The notes under the pieces are model-generated. The model was not told the DNA's origin. It saw only the letters and a program-made list of their open reading frames with translations, and searched no databases. The position numbers and the translations under genes were made by a program. A stretch of DNA of 64,000 nt from Mimachlamys varia. Taxonomy: Eukaryota; Mollusca; Bivalvia; Pectinida; Pectinidae. Location: the NCBI GenBank assembly GCA_947623455.1, contig OX392527.1, forward strand, positions 49,272,401 to 49,336,400, written 5' to 3'. Of the stretch, positions 45,660-57,254 are shown piece after piece; within the stretch, counting starts at the first letter, position 1; every line of letters starts with the position of its first letter.

Positions 45660-46581
45660 AGAACGAACCCCTTAAATAAGATATTTTCGTATTACTCCCT
45701 CTTCCTTGGTGAGAGATTTGTTATTTGAGGACATTGTACGTTGTACTTTATTCTGTGCACGAACGATAGATCAGAAAGCCAAAAAAGGCAGTGCAACCCC
45801 TTGTGGCCTGGTTAGTCGTTCATCTGCTCCAGAAGAATATTTGTCTGTTACCGAATACCCGCCGGGGAGGTTCATTGTGTGGTGAGGCCCCGTGTGTTCA
45901 ATATACTAACACATCAAACACTCACCTTTTACGATCTTTAAGAGAAAACAATGAACCCATGTCGTGCCAAAACACCCAATACAGCTGAAGGCACACATAT
46001 ATATATATATACACTCACTGCATGTAACTTCTCCAAGACAATGCAGTCGACGGAACACATTAAAATCCCGTTTATATCAGAACGAGGAAAAACATCTTCC
46101 CATTACCTGTGACGTTTAACAGGAGGACAATTCTAATCTACACCCGGTAATTACATTTCTTCTCAACACCATTCATCCTCATTTCAATTCCAATGAGAAT
46201 GATCTTGGCTTTTCGACGTGTTATCCGTTGAACTTCAAGGGAATGCTAAACCTCTTAACCTTACTTTGCTTTTAATGTGTCTTCATGCTATGACAAACGC
46301 TAAAATAAACTATTTTATACCGCTTCGTCACAAAATACTTCGTGGGTCGTCTCACAGCGGTTTACAAATAATTGTACGTGGTTATGTGGCCTTAGCATCC
46401 AGGCAATCTCTGTCTCAAATACCTTTGGGGCGTAAAGCCGGTGCTACCATTTCGGCATTCACAACTAATATTTTTCAATTTATATGACTAACCAATCATG
46501 TACATGCACTCATTTACAGTCGATTAGACTGGAACAAATGGAGTTTAGTACTTGGTATCGTGCTCAAAGACACAATACAGT
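45660..46581. other. Unique stretch with an AT dinucleotide run
   Basis: Frames at 45791-45988 and 46218-46487 have no recognised motif. (AT)n lies at 45995-46010. Confidence 0.45.
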
Positions 46582-46646
46582 ATCATGACTCGAACCAGCA
46601 ACACTTCGGTCATGAGCCCGACGTCTTCCCGCTAGACTATCGTTCT
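46582..46646 (-). tRNA. tRNA-like sequence (SINE head or tRNA pseudogene), CAT in anticodon position
   Basis: On the minus strand, ATAGTCTAGCGGGAAGACGT supplies an A-box-like region and CTGGTTCGAGTCATG a B box, with CGGGCTCATGACCG between them. The acceptor ends do not pair well and the anticodon stem is imperfect. It is more likely a tRNA-derived repeat or pseudogene than a functional tRNA. Confidence 0.4.
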
Positions 46647-47713
46647 TCAAAGGTTGCATTAAAATTATACCAATCATTATCAGAATAGTGTAAATGATGA
46701 TGGATCTCATTTTGTACCTTTTGAGAGCACCTCTGCAATTTCATGATGAAGAACCGGTCTCCTAAATCATGTAATGTGGTCGTATATGTCAACTATTGCC
46801 CATATCAATATGGCGGATTTCTTCCACCTCCCTTTAGTTGGTTGAAGCCATACCACCAAGAGATTAACAGAAATTTATTGTCGATGTACAATTCTAAGGA
46901 ATTTGCACAACCCCGATGAATCAAGCAAAGCACATGCCTGTCACATGTCTTGGACGTAAATAGTTTCGTCTTAGGAGCTAATCACAGGAAAGGACCTCCC
47001 TAATGACACCGTGCCCGGTTTGACAATAATTCCTCCAAAGAACTACGGGCTTTCGGCTCGCTAACGAGTCGTTTGGAGATATTCGTTAATTTATTGCAAT
47101 CCTCATACGAAAAAGAGTTTCTTAACAGCTTGGGGATTTATTTCCTTTTGAGCAATCTCGTTTATTCGGCATTATCAAGTTAACATACAACAACATTGAC
47201 CAAACCGCATTCCATTTTAAGTCTTTGAAAAAAAAATCTCTTTTTTTTTTGTTTTTGTTTGTTTTTGTTTTTATTATTGATGGTAGCAATACATGCGATA
47301 ACAACTTCCCATATACATGTATATACCCAGATTGTTCCATATCGACCATGTATTATGTGCATGCATGAATTATTAATAATAACAAATTCAAGTACATCCG
47401 ACGTTCGCCGAATAACAATTACAGTTTTACATGGTTATCAACATCCTCCATATCTAGGGGTAACGCTCTCTACAGCCCGTTAGTTATTCTAGGGCTTGCT
47501 CAAAATGAACCAACTTATGACAGAGGAATTCGAAAGAGACATGTGGATGAAAAGTATAAGCAAGTTATATTTTATATTTTATGTTAAGTTCGTTGACATT
47601 CCTAGTTCGCGCAGGGTTTAATTACTGTTTAACTAAGCGGCCAAAATTTGGGTGTTGCATGGTACTATGGAGATAATATTACCTTGATTTGGGATTTTAT
47701 AAACACTTAACAA
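46647..47713. other. Unique stretch, no supported gene
   Basis: It contains a poly-T/GTTTT tract (47236-47275) and an R1-end-like fragment at 47480-47500 (GTTATTCTAGGGCTTGCTC). A short hairpin CTCCAAAG ... CGTTTGGAG spans 47033-47078. Confidence 0.45.
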
Positions 47714-47931
47714 TTTGGTTTATTTAGTTTTACGTCCTATTAACAGCCATGGTCATTTAAGGACGTGCCAGGTTTTGGAGGTGGAGGAAAACCGGAGTTC
47801 CAGGAGAAAAAACAATAACCTACGGTCAGTACCTGGCAACTGCCCCACGTGTGATTCAAACTCGCAACCCAGAGGTGGAGGGCTAGTGATAAAATGTCGG
47901 AACACCTTAAACACTCGGCCACCGCAGCCCC
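47714..47931 (-). mobile_element. tRNA-derived SINE, copy C
   Basis: On the minus strand: GGGGCTGCGGTGGCCGAGTG (A-box region), CCTCTGGGTTGCGAGTTTGA (B box), GGCAGTTGCCAGGTACTGAC, then the tail CACGTCCTTAAATGACCATG, GCTGTTAATAGGACGTAAAA. Both strands have spurious frames here. Confidence 0.93.
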
Positions 47932-48404
47932 ACTAAACAAGTTAAGGGAATAGAATGCATACATGTACAAATAATGTATATAAAACGAAAGTATGTGTAT
48001 CTGTAATAATGTGCTTTAACTTTTTCAAATTGATAATTATACATGTAGATGCAAAACGTAACAAATAATATTAAATTCGATCAGGCTTTCATCTGTAAGC
48101 AAATTATCAGTACCCACTTCACAGGAAGGAACAAACGATGACAATACACCCCGCGTCATCCACACAAAGCACTCGTCACTCAATAAGTACGAAAGAGGAT
48201 TTTGGCGGATGAATGTTACAAACTAAACATGTCTCACGCATTTATAGGCTTAATTCGCTCTCGGCATGTCTTTATCCCACTAAGGACTCATTTTCGTATC
48301 AACGAAATGTTTGTTAGATATTTAGTACTGTATCTTCTGTCCACCGCTAAGATATAGAGGATATCTAACAGTGTATTCAGTAATACCAAATACATTTCAC
48401 GAGT
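47932..48404. other. Unique stretch, nothing recognised
   Basis: No gene or clear repeat until the AT-rich repeat that follows. Confidence 0.4.
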
Positions 48405-48655
48405 GAGACATTTTGGTACTGCACGAGTAAAAAAATATCAAAATATTAGCCACACGAGTGAAGATACTGTTAGATATTCTGTTTATTACATTTTTATAGC
48501 AAAATCTACAGTGGCAGCTTTTGCCTTTTCCCATCGTTTGTAAGCAGCGTTCTGATTGGTCATATTTCTCACTAGTAAAAAATATCACTTTTATAGAATG
48601 AATACTTTTCGATATTTCACTGTTAAAAATGTAATAAATTTCATTATGCACATTT
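48405..48655. repeat. AT-rich dispersed repeat, copy 1
   Basis: GTTTATTACATTTTTATAGC, CGTTTGTAAGCAGCGTTCTG, ATTGGTCATATTTCTCACTA, ATATCACTTTTATAGAATGA, TTCGATATTTCACTG. It matches the reverse complement of 59768-59965. The minus-strand frame at 48397-48651 lies within it. Confidence 0.7.
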
Positions 48656-48921
48656 CCGGCTTTTTGTCGTACTGGTTTTGTTAGCTACTGTTTTAAGTTA
48701 CAAACGCTTATGACGCGGAATATTATATCATGTAGCTCGATTTAAACTTAACATTCAGAATCATCTGATATATTTACTTCTTTATTGATTAAAATCTTTA
48801 GCCACAATTAATCTCATTTGAGTAGTGGCGCGGTACTTAATATACACATTTTCGAAGTACACGATTTAAAATTATACAAACTTGGTTTAACTTTACTTCT
48901 AAATTCATAAATCAAAGGTGT

Positions 48922-49233
48922 TTTACGCACCTGACCGCTCTGCTTCAATATTAGTTTAGAAATTTTGGATTCCCACCTTTTGGCCCTAGCATCACTGAAG
49001 AGTCTTAAGAGGACGAAACAGCTGTATGGTGCAGTTTAATTCCTTTTTTCAGCATGCTGTATCTATTACTAAATTTAAAAGGTGCAGCATATGTGTGTGT
49101 TACGTCATCTTTAAAGTGATGACGTAACACCCACACACATGCTGAATATTTAAAATTTAGTAACATATACAGTATGTCGTAACAATGAATTCAACTGCAC
49201 CATACAGCTGTTTCGTCCTTCTTGGACTTGTCA
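48922..49233. repeat. Two R2 copies head to head (inverted repeat)
   Basis: 48922-49112 is a full minus copy ending (its 5' end) ACGTCATCTTT. 49117-49233 is a plus copy starting GATGACGTAACACCC and truncated after GACTTGTCAGT. The arms pair over about 115 bp with a spacer of a few bases. Confidence 0.9.
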
Positions 49234-50029
49234 GTATCATTTCTATTTGTCAGCACATGTGTAGTATTTGTATGTACAGGGCTTCATAGGCTGTGCCTGT
49301 TGCTCAATCCCGTTTGTCAATTTAATATCCTTTTCAATCAAAGCGGTTGAAATGAATCAATAATGATTTCAAAACTTAGAAATGTTCGGTACAGTTTTAG
49401 GCTAGGTTAGCTTGATGACCCCAGCCTTCGTTTGTTTTGGTATTACGAAAACATTTTTTTTTTTTTTGGGAGGGGGGGGGGGGACCTTGAGTAGAATTTA
49501 ACAAACATATTGACTATGATCAAAACACATTATATTACAGTTCACAACAAATATGTCCTCATTTCACGACAGAGATATCTTTAAATAACTGTTTGTTTTG
49601 TTTTCATTTAATATCTTGGACATAGCTGAAGTCAAACGAAGCCTTGTTTATCGGGAGAAACATTGGAAGGAAAGATAAAGAAATGTGTGACGTTACGTAA
49701 ATTTGAAAATGCTTTTATATTATATATATCTGTTAGGCTAGTTATTCGTCGAAATAGTCAACAACTTAATGTGCTGAAAAGAAATTTACCGAATAACTGT
49801 GCCCAATGCTTGTTTTACCAAAGAAACGTTTTGATGCTTTGACAATACTATTGACCTAACAAAAATCAGTGTGGTGCAAAAATTAACAAAAACTGAAATA
49901 TGCAAACGGCGGCGGCGCTTCTAAATTAAAAGCTTTTTCTTGTGACATCCTAGGACATTTCTAGCATTCAGCTTTTTATACACATAAGTCCGTGTGCTTT
50001 ATAAAGTAAAACGTACTAGATAAAAAAAA
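49234..50029. other. Unique stretch with poly-T/poly-G run
   Basis: A T run followed by a G run at 49456-49482. No gene seen. Confidence 0.45.
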
Positions 50030-50340
50030 TCAGAAAATACCAACGGGTCAACAAAACCATAATCCGAACCTAAAATCGATTAAACTAGAGGGAAAATAGG
50101 AACAAAAGAAAGATTTACATGGAGATCGTAGTTAAAATACAACAGAATAAGACCAGGTGTTTCAGAAGAGAAAGCGTCTTCTGCTTCATCGACGACACCT
50201 GCAATGTAAATCTTAGTCACATCAAGTAAGCATCAAGTTCTCAAAATTCATATCACTTAAAGATACAGAATTGTTCTCAATAAGACAAAGATAGCCACTA
50301 TAAAAGTTGCCCATAGGTCTGATCAACCTGCATCTCTCGT
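50030..50340 (+). mobile_element. R1 dispersed repeat, copy j
   Basis: TCAGAAAATACCAACGGGTC through AAGATTTACATGGAGATCG, AAGCGTCTTCTGCTTCATCG and GCAATGTAAATCTTAGTCAC to AACCTGCATCTCTCG. A deletion removes the ATCACAACAAGTAAACAC part. Confidence 0.88.
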
Positions 50341-50800
50341 ATGCATGAGGAATATAATATATATATATTATATTGTTGAATAAATTCATTAAGAAATCAG
50401 TATCGCCATCCAAACACTGTGACATGGGAACTATTTATGCAGATTAAGAGTTTATCATTTGTAATGTTTAACAAAAAGAGCCTGACTTTTAAAACATTCA
50501 AATTGGTTGAGCTAACATTTTCTTAAATTCCCATGGCCTCAGGCGATTAAATAAATTGTTGTATCGATCTTAATTACTGTTTAATTGTTAAACCAAGAAA
50601 AACGATACAATCACACGGCATTGGATTGCTACCGTGGTGTTATATCAAGCAATATCACGTTTGACTAATTTGACTTCATTTTTTTTATGACGCCAAATGA
50701 AACTTTTGCGATCATGGTATAGTTGGTATGGTTGTGTATGCTAATTAGTATGCCAAATTGTTGTGATGGAGAATCATGCCTCATTTCTTACTTATTTACA
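50341..50800. other. Unique stretch, nothing recognised
   Basis: A TATATATATATTATAT run lies at 50356-50371. No gene seen. Confidence 0.4.
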
Positions 50801-50960
50801 TAGATGTAACCAATATTTACATGACGGGTGTCGTCGATGAAGTAGAAGACGCATACTCTTCCGGAACACTTGGTCTTTTTTTTTTGCAATTTACAACGGC
50901 CTCATCTTTCTTTTGTTCATGTTATCCTTCATTAATATTCGATTTAGAGTTCGGATGTCA
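50801..50960 (-). mobile_element. R1 dispersed repeat, copy k (core plus flank)
   Basis: AATATTTACATGACGGGTGT, CGTCGATGAAGTAGAAGACG, CTCTTCCGGAACACTTGGTC, then ATTCGATTTAGAGTTCGGAT. Confidence 0.85.
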
Positions 50961-52362
50961 GGTCAAAATTAATAATTGTTTTCATGGTATACTTTTGAAT
51001 AATGGTACCTAGAATTTGATTAGAGGCAAAATAACAATTTATTGAATTCTAACACCAGATCAACACTCAATTCCTTTCATACATGTACATGGTATTCTAT
51101 TATTTTTCATTGACATGGAAGCTGCTTGCGGCATACGCATCATTTATTTATACTTTAAGAACATCGAGGATGGTTTTTGTAAAGAAATAGAAAATAATCA
51201 ATCTAATATCAGTACATACGGTCGAGTTTTACAAAAAGCATCGAGCACCATCACGTTTGCCTATCCATTATCATCGCAGAAGATAAACTGTATCGTGCTG
51301 TCACATATACCTAGAGGCAACGTTGACTCGCGTAAACACCAAAAGAAAGATATTTTAATTGGAGATCGTACTGAGCCGCTATTCTTAATATCAAGCACGT
51401 CTCTTCTCCCTGTGACTTGACACCGCTTGACGTTCCTGTTTCTCTACATCATGTAGCTCAGCTCTTGTTTTCTTCAGCGTTTGCAATATTTTACATGGAA
51501 GTCAAGGCCACGGAAGGCTACTGCAGCTGATTGCGCTGACCATCAGTGTTTAAACATTTGCTGTATAAATACATTTGCGATGCCCCACTATTGAACATTA
51601 CCAGCAAAAATGCTTTTCATACGAGTATAAAAGCAAAGGTTCTCGAGACGTTATACGACGTTTACTAATGACGTCATATATCAAGCTTGTTCAATGAGTC
51701 TTGTCTTTTCGCTTACAATAACACGGAAAATGCCCCTGCGTCAAACGCTCAAATGACTAACTATTATGATTAGCTCCAATTTGATTCAAATTGGACTGGT
51801 TCGCCAATGTTAAATGACTAAAATACAAACGCAACTTATTTTTGGAAAACAACATAAATAAAATAAGGCAATTTTTCAACAGTTAAAATGTGAAAGATGA
51901 AAACAAAATACTTCCAATTTTTCTGTCATCAAGAGGTTGAATTAAGGCTTTGATCCATATATTACTAACATTAAGATTCATATTTCTTAATTTCACTCTT
52001 AAACACTTTCCTGAATAGCTACTCCCCATGAACACAATAATTCATTTTTACAAACCATTATAACAGCTGATGGCAAAAAACAAATCATGTTTTGATATTG
52101 CCGCTAAATATAAGTATTATTTTATAACTGTTATTTTGGGAAAACAAGATTTCAGTATAGTATGATAAAATGCATTTTCTAGCTTGATGCCATCGGTGGG
52201 ATATTTCAGTTTGATAGCACTCTAGAACCCCAAACAATTGATGCGAGTGAGGTCATTCCACATCCGGGAAACGTGACCTGAGCTGATAACTGGTTTTGTT
52301 GAATGAAAAGTATCCTATTAACAGATCACAGTGTCTTATGTAAAATATTGGCGAAGCTGTGA
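50961..52362. other. Unique stretch with one long unrecognised frame
   Basis: The ATG frame at 51115-51420 (101 codons, starts MEAACGIRIIYLYFKNIEDG) is one of the longest non-repeat frames. It shows no known domain, no signal peptide and no clear splice borders. The text at 52193-52232 (GTGGGATATTTCAGTTTGAT, AGCACTCTAGAACC) resembles the second retroposon-like family. Confidence 0.4.
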
Positions 52363-52853
52363 AGAACGGCAATCCCAATGAAGCTTAACCTTATATAATA
52401 TCACTTTTGAAGGGTGACTGTGTCAAACGGAGGAGTAGCTGTAAATAGAACGGCAATCCCAATAATCACAGCCAAACCTAAGATAATGTCAGCATTAAAG
52501 GGTAACGGCATCAAATGAAAGAGTAGCCGTTGATGAAACGGCAATCCCAATAAAGCTAAACCTTATATATTAAAGGGTAACGACATAAATGGATGCGTAA
52601 CCTGGAGTAGAACGGCAATCCCAATAATCACAGCCAAACCTAAAATAATATAAGTTTTAAAGGGTAACGGCATAACATGGAAAAGCAGTCGTTTATGGAA
52701 CAGCAATCCCAATATAGCTTAACATTATATAGCATCAGTATTAAAGAGTAACGGCATCAAATGGAGGGGTAGCCGTTTTTAGAACGACAATCCCAATTAA
52801 CAATACCAAACCTAAGGTAATATCAGCGTTAAAGAGTAACGACATCAACTTCT
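52363..52853. repeat. Tandem repeat, about 80-95-bp unit, six copies in alternating types
   Basis: Each unit has ACGGCAATCCCAAT and TTAAAGGGTAACGGCATCAA-like text. Type A has AAGCTTAACCTTATATAA after the first motif, and type B has AATCACAGCCAAACCTAA. They alternate, so the repeating unit is effectively a dimer of about 175 bp. Confidence 0.88.
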
Positions 52854-52925
52854 TCAGTCGTTGTAAGTGTCAGGGACATAGTACTTGAAATTCGGCATCA
52901 TATCCGCTCTATTAGAAAGAGGTAA

Positions 52926-53046
52926 GGAACAAAACAAAGATTTACATGGAGACCTCTCGTAAAAGCACAAGAGAATAAGACTAGGTGTTCCGCAAGAGTA
53001 AGCGTCTTCTGCTTCATCGACGACAGCCGCCATGTAAAGTATGACC
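52926..53046 (+). mobile_element. R1 dispersed repeat, copy l (core only)
   Basis: AAAGATTTACATGGAGACCT through CAAGAGTAAGCGTCTTCTGC to CCGCCATGTAAAG. It is essentially the 105-bp core without the long flanks seen in copies c, i and m. Confidence 0.88.
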
Positions 53047-53199
53047 AATTTGAATAGCACATACATGTTTTCATCTGAATATTGTGTCAAATATATAGAT
53101 GTTTGTTTCTTATAGAATTTTTATTAACGCTAACGACGTTTCAAGATAATTGTTCTTAAGTCGATGTTATGCAAGTATGATCCTCGGACTGAAAAAGAA

Positions 53200-53580
53200 T
53201 AAGAGAATACCAAAGCGTCAACAAAACCATAATCCAAACTCAAAATCGATTAAACTAGGGGCAAAATAGGAACAAAGGAAAGATTTACATGGAGACTCTC
53301 GTAAAAGCAAAAGAGAATAAGACCAGGTGTTCCGGAAGAGTAACGGAGTCATCATTGTCATCAAAACAAGTAAACACACTAATAAGCAAACTCAAAAACG
53401 TCCATCTTCATATCACACAAAGATACAGAATATTTCTCGATAAAATCAAGATTTCAACCATAAAACTTGCCCTTATTCTTCATCAACCTGCATCTCTCGA
53501 ATCCCGTTGCTGTAAGTTTATTCGTCAGAAGTTGACATCTATCAGGAAAATCTCAATATTCAGAGCAAGCCCTAGAAATC
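53200..53580 (+). mobile_element. R1 dispersed repeat, copy m
   Basis: AAGAGAATACCAAAGCGTCA to AGCAAGCCCTAGAA. A deletion of about 100 bp joins GTTCCGGAAGAGTAA to CGGAGTCATCATTGTCATC and removes the right core inverted repeat. The left AAGATTTACATGG is intact. Confidence 0.9.
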
Positions 53581-53820
53581 TACTTCAAAAACTGTAAAAA
53601 GAAAAGCTATGAATTGAAATATATTTATTCTTATCTACATTACCTCTAAAAGTATATAAAAAAGACTGATGTCTATTGAAACATTACCGATAAAAACATG
53701 TAATGAAGAGACATGGAGCTAGTTATACACCAAGTAGTGCACTGGGCACATGAGATCGATGTTGTTTCTTTAAAATCTCTTAGCATGTACGACATTAGGA
53801 GGAACACTCTACGCTGCAGG
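53581..53820. other. Unique stretch, nothing recognised
   Basis: Short overlapping frames on both strands, no motif. Confidence 0.4.
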
Positions 53821-53960
53821 GCGACGTACAACTGTAGCGCTTTAAGCCATACTAACTGTATGGTGATGAACAAGCCCTGTTCATCCCACGGCGACGTACA
53901 ACTGTAGCGCTTAAGGCCTTGCTAACTGTATGGTGATGAAGCAGCCATGTTCATCCCTCA
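53821..53960. repeat. 70-bp tandem duplication
   Basis: GCGACGTACAACTGTAGCGC begins at 53821 and again at 53891. Both continue to ACTGTATGGTGATGAA and GTTCATCCC. The second copy has GGCCTTG for GCCATA. Confidence 0.9.
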
Positions 53961-55157
53961 AACTTCAGAGACTGATGTATTCTGCCCCTTATTGCAATAC
54001 TTTAACATTTGACATCACAGGTCAATGGAGCAATGAAACTTGTCAAGACGCCGTCAGAAAGAATGTCGAAAGGTAAAACAGGTATAAGAATAAAAGATAA
54101 ATGAAAAAGATATTAAATTGTGCAATGGGCGCAATACACAAGTTCGGTCTCTTTACGAACTTCTGATTAAAAGTCACCTAATGTAACCAATTGTTTCTGA
54201 AGGTGTTGGGGGAGGGTTCATATTGATCGCATTTGTAAAAAGCGGGCGCTGTTCAATCTAAGCTACACTGCTTTCGCTTGCGTCTCTCAATGTACCCGTC
54301 TTAATATATTGCTTTCTCGAAGGATGGGATGCAAGACAATGAAGAAACAAACATATTAAAAAAATACATCAATCAAATGACAATATAGCACGTACCGATT
54401 CGGAAACATCTTGAGTTGTGGTATCTTCAATAATGTAGAATTACTCCTCTGACCTGAACAAACCAGTCTTCTGCCAGTATTCTGAGATCACCAACAGGTG
54501 ACGTAAGTATAATCCCATACGACCTACATTGATATACAAAAGCTCCACCTCCTTCTGCTCTAAGATCCATACCTCCTCACCTGACCTACAGATCACCAAC
54601 ATGTACAATCGTCATCACCTTACCTAGCCAATCATGTCCTACCTGTATTCTATCTGTACCTAATGGTTACATGAGCAAACAACATAGGTTAGATGTACTT
54701 AACGTATTAACAACACCGATAATTGTGACATTTGGTGAAATGCCGTTTCATAACCAAGATGACCTTTATTCAGTTTGAACACATTATTCACCTGTAAAAT
54801 GGTGGTGTTTGAGCTTGTCGTTTGAATGATGAATGTAACAGTTTACACATCGTACTAGTCATCGAAACGTCACATAAAACATTTATTGGTTGTGTAAAAT
54901 AATCATTGCATAAACCATACTTTCCAAAAAAAAGGTTACAAAAAAACAATGTGTGACAAAAGAAGAAGTAAAAACTATACCGCGATACTAACTTCAATGC
55001 AGTTTTTATATCCTTAAGTTAGACGAAATAGCTTACATCAGGAATTGGTTTCGACACACACATGAATAAATAAAAACGCTATGATAACAACTGGAACAAA
55101 AGATCAGTAATATAATTATCAGTTTTGGCTGAAGAAAATTTGTTGTTTTTTTAAATA
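53961..55157. other. Unique stretch, nothing recognised
   Basis: No gene or clear repeat. Confidence 0.45.
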
Positions 55158-55380
55158 GGGGCCGCGGTGCCAAAGTGGTTAAGGTGTTCCGATATTCTAC
55201 CACTAGCCCTCCACCTCTGGGTTGAGAGTTCGAATCCCACGTGGAGCAGTTGCCAGGCACTGACCGTAGGTCGGTGGTTTTTCAACTGGTACTCCGGCTT
55301 TCCTCCAACTCCAAAACATGACATGTCCTTAAATGACCCTGGCTGTTAATAGGACTTAAATCAAAATAAACTAAACAAAA
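55158..55380 (+). mobile_element. tRNA-derived SINE, copy D
   Basis: Plus orientation: GGGGCCGCGGTGCCAAAGTG, TTAAGGTGTTCCGA, B box AGTTCGAATCC at 55227-55237, GCAGTTGCCAGGCACTGACC, GTAGGTCGGTGGTTTTTC, CCGGCTTTCCTCC, then the tail TGTCCTTAAATGACCCTGGC, TGTTAATAGGAC, ending in AAAC-rich sequence. Confidence 0.93.
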
Positions 55381-56689
55381 TTTGTCTTTCTTTTCTTCAG
55401 AGAACAAACGTTTGTGTTTTGTTGTTTGTTTGTTTATGTTTTGTCTCTGTATATACATTGTACAATAGTATTGCTGTAGTGCAGAGTTATTACATCATCG
55501 CACAAATGTGGTGGTTTGTTTTGTTGTTGGTGTTGTTTTTTTTACACTCGACTCTTATGCATCAGTCAATCACTTTCAAACACACATGTGTATTATATTT
55601 TTTCTTTCGACCTGAACATGATTTTTTATTCTCTTTCACTCTCACGTTGTTATTTGTTGGTTGCATAATCTTAAGTAATGTTGATTCATTTAATATGTAT
55701 AGGTATGACTAATGGTGATCTTAGTGGTTTGTCTAATTCCAACAAAAAATCTATTAAATGTCTTAGTCCTAAAAGTTATATTTTTGAGTCATTTCGTTGA
55801 TATTTTATATGTACATATGTTATATGTATTTATTCCCTTCGAAGAGCAAATATTTCAATTTAAACAGAACGTTTGTCATATTCACACTTCAATAATATCT
55901 TTATAATGATGATATAATGAACTGATAATTATTTACATGTGTAAGTTGATAATTGATTTTATTGTGCTAATTAGTATGTAGTACTTAGCTATCCTCTACT
56001 GTATTGTGCAGGCTGTCACACCCATCCAACTACTGATTGCGCCCGCAGTTTCTTAACTATCTTGAGCGCGGGTTCCTGGGTTATACCGCATGACTGGGAA
56101 AGCTACATTCTAGCTCGCCAGTTACGTAGTATTTCCCGACATATAGCTAGCTGGACATTACATTATTATCCACCCCTCCTCTTCCGAGAGGTCACATGGC
56201 CTTTGAGTCCGTATACGTCCTTTTTGTGTACCAATGCACCTTCCCAAACCATCGGGACCTGGTCTGACCTGGTCTTACATGATCACACATAGTCACAACG
56301 CTGCCACCAAATGTAACCCGCAGACCGTCATCTATCCAACTTCTGGCCATGCTCCAGGGATGTAGCTGCCATGTAAGTACATATGCACTTGCCTGCGCCT
56401 CATTTTCCAAAGTATTGAATTGGTGTCGAGAAATTTCATAATTCGACTTCTATTCTTAATACTCACACTGATACTGTAACTCTTTTCAGTCGATTTTTCA
56501 GATAAACAAACGAGGCTGCAGAAGGGTTTTCGTTTTAAATACTACGCCGCCGAATTATTTTTTATTAATCATTTCATATCGAGTTTAAGTATAAATCTGT
56601 ATTAGAGTGGAAAGTTGGATCAATTGACTAGCAGTTCGAACAAAATGAAAGCAAATATAATAATTAATGAACTTGTTCAAAATCAGAAA
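55381..56689. other. Unique stretch, no supported gene
   Basis: Frames at 55419-55712 and 55712-55906 are rich in F, L, V and S in T-rich DNA and are probably non-coding. 56062-56410 has frames on both strands without motifs. Confidence 0.45.
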
Positions 56690-56845
56690 AAATAAGAACA
56701 AAGAAAATATTTACATGAAGACCCTCATAACAGTATAAGAGAACATGGCCAGGTGTTCCGGAAGAGTAAGCGTCCTCTGCTTCATCGACGACACGAACAT
56801 TGTAAATCTTGTCATATCCAAGTAAGCATCAATCCTCAAAAATAG
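56690..56845 (+). mobile_element. R1 dispersed repeat, copy n
   Basis: AATATTTACATGAAGACCCT, CAGGTGTTCCGGAAGAGTAA, GCTTCATCGACGACACG, CATTGTAAATCTTGTCATAT, CCAAGTAAGCATCAATCCTC. Confidence 0.87.
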
Positions 56846-57254
56846 AAAATAACAGTGAGTTCGAACTACCCGAGTTGAAATACTCACATAACATATACTT
56901 AGTAACAGAGACGTATATATATCAAAGATGGCTTTATATGTCTCTTTTGTTACTTACCGACAATTAAATATGGATAATGGTTTTGTTTTCGGACACCATG
57001 GAAGTAAACATATTATCGTAGTCAAATTTCGCATTAATGATTTGTATAATGATAGGCCAGACACTGATTATCAGAACAACAAGTCAAAATAATGGTTTCG
57101 TTTGGGGTCCAAATGTTATTCACAGGATGATAGAGTTCCATTTTACTTTGTTTTATCTAGTGAAACTTTCTAATAAGAGTTAAAGGCATGACAAGACAAT
57201 CATCCGTCTTTGTAAAGTATGCATGTATGTGTAATGCGTTTAGAAAGCGATTTA
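56846..57254. other. Unique stretch, nothing recognised
   Basis: No signal seen. Confidence 0.4.

Noticed and set aside
51115..51420. 101-codon ATG frame
   Set aside because: No domain, signal peptide, promoter or splice evidence. Kept only as a note in the unique stretch.
55167..55349. 60-codon frame as a small protein (also antisense frames at 35902, 47715, 47740 and 55033)
   Set aside because: All coincide with copies of the tRNA-derived SINE.
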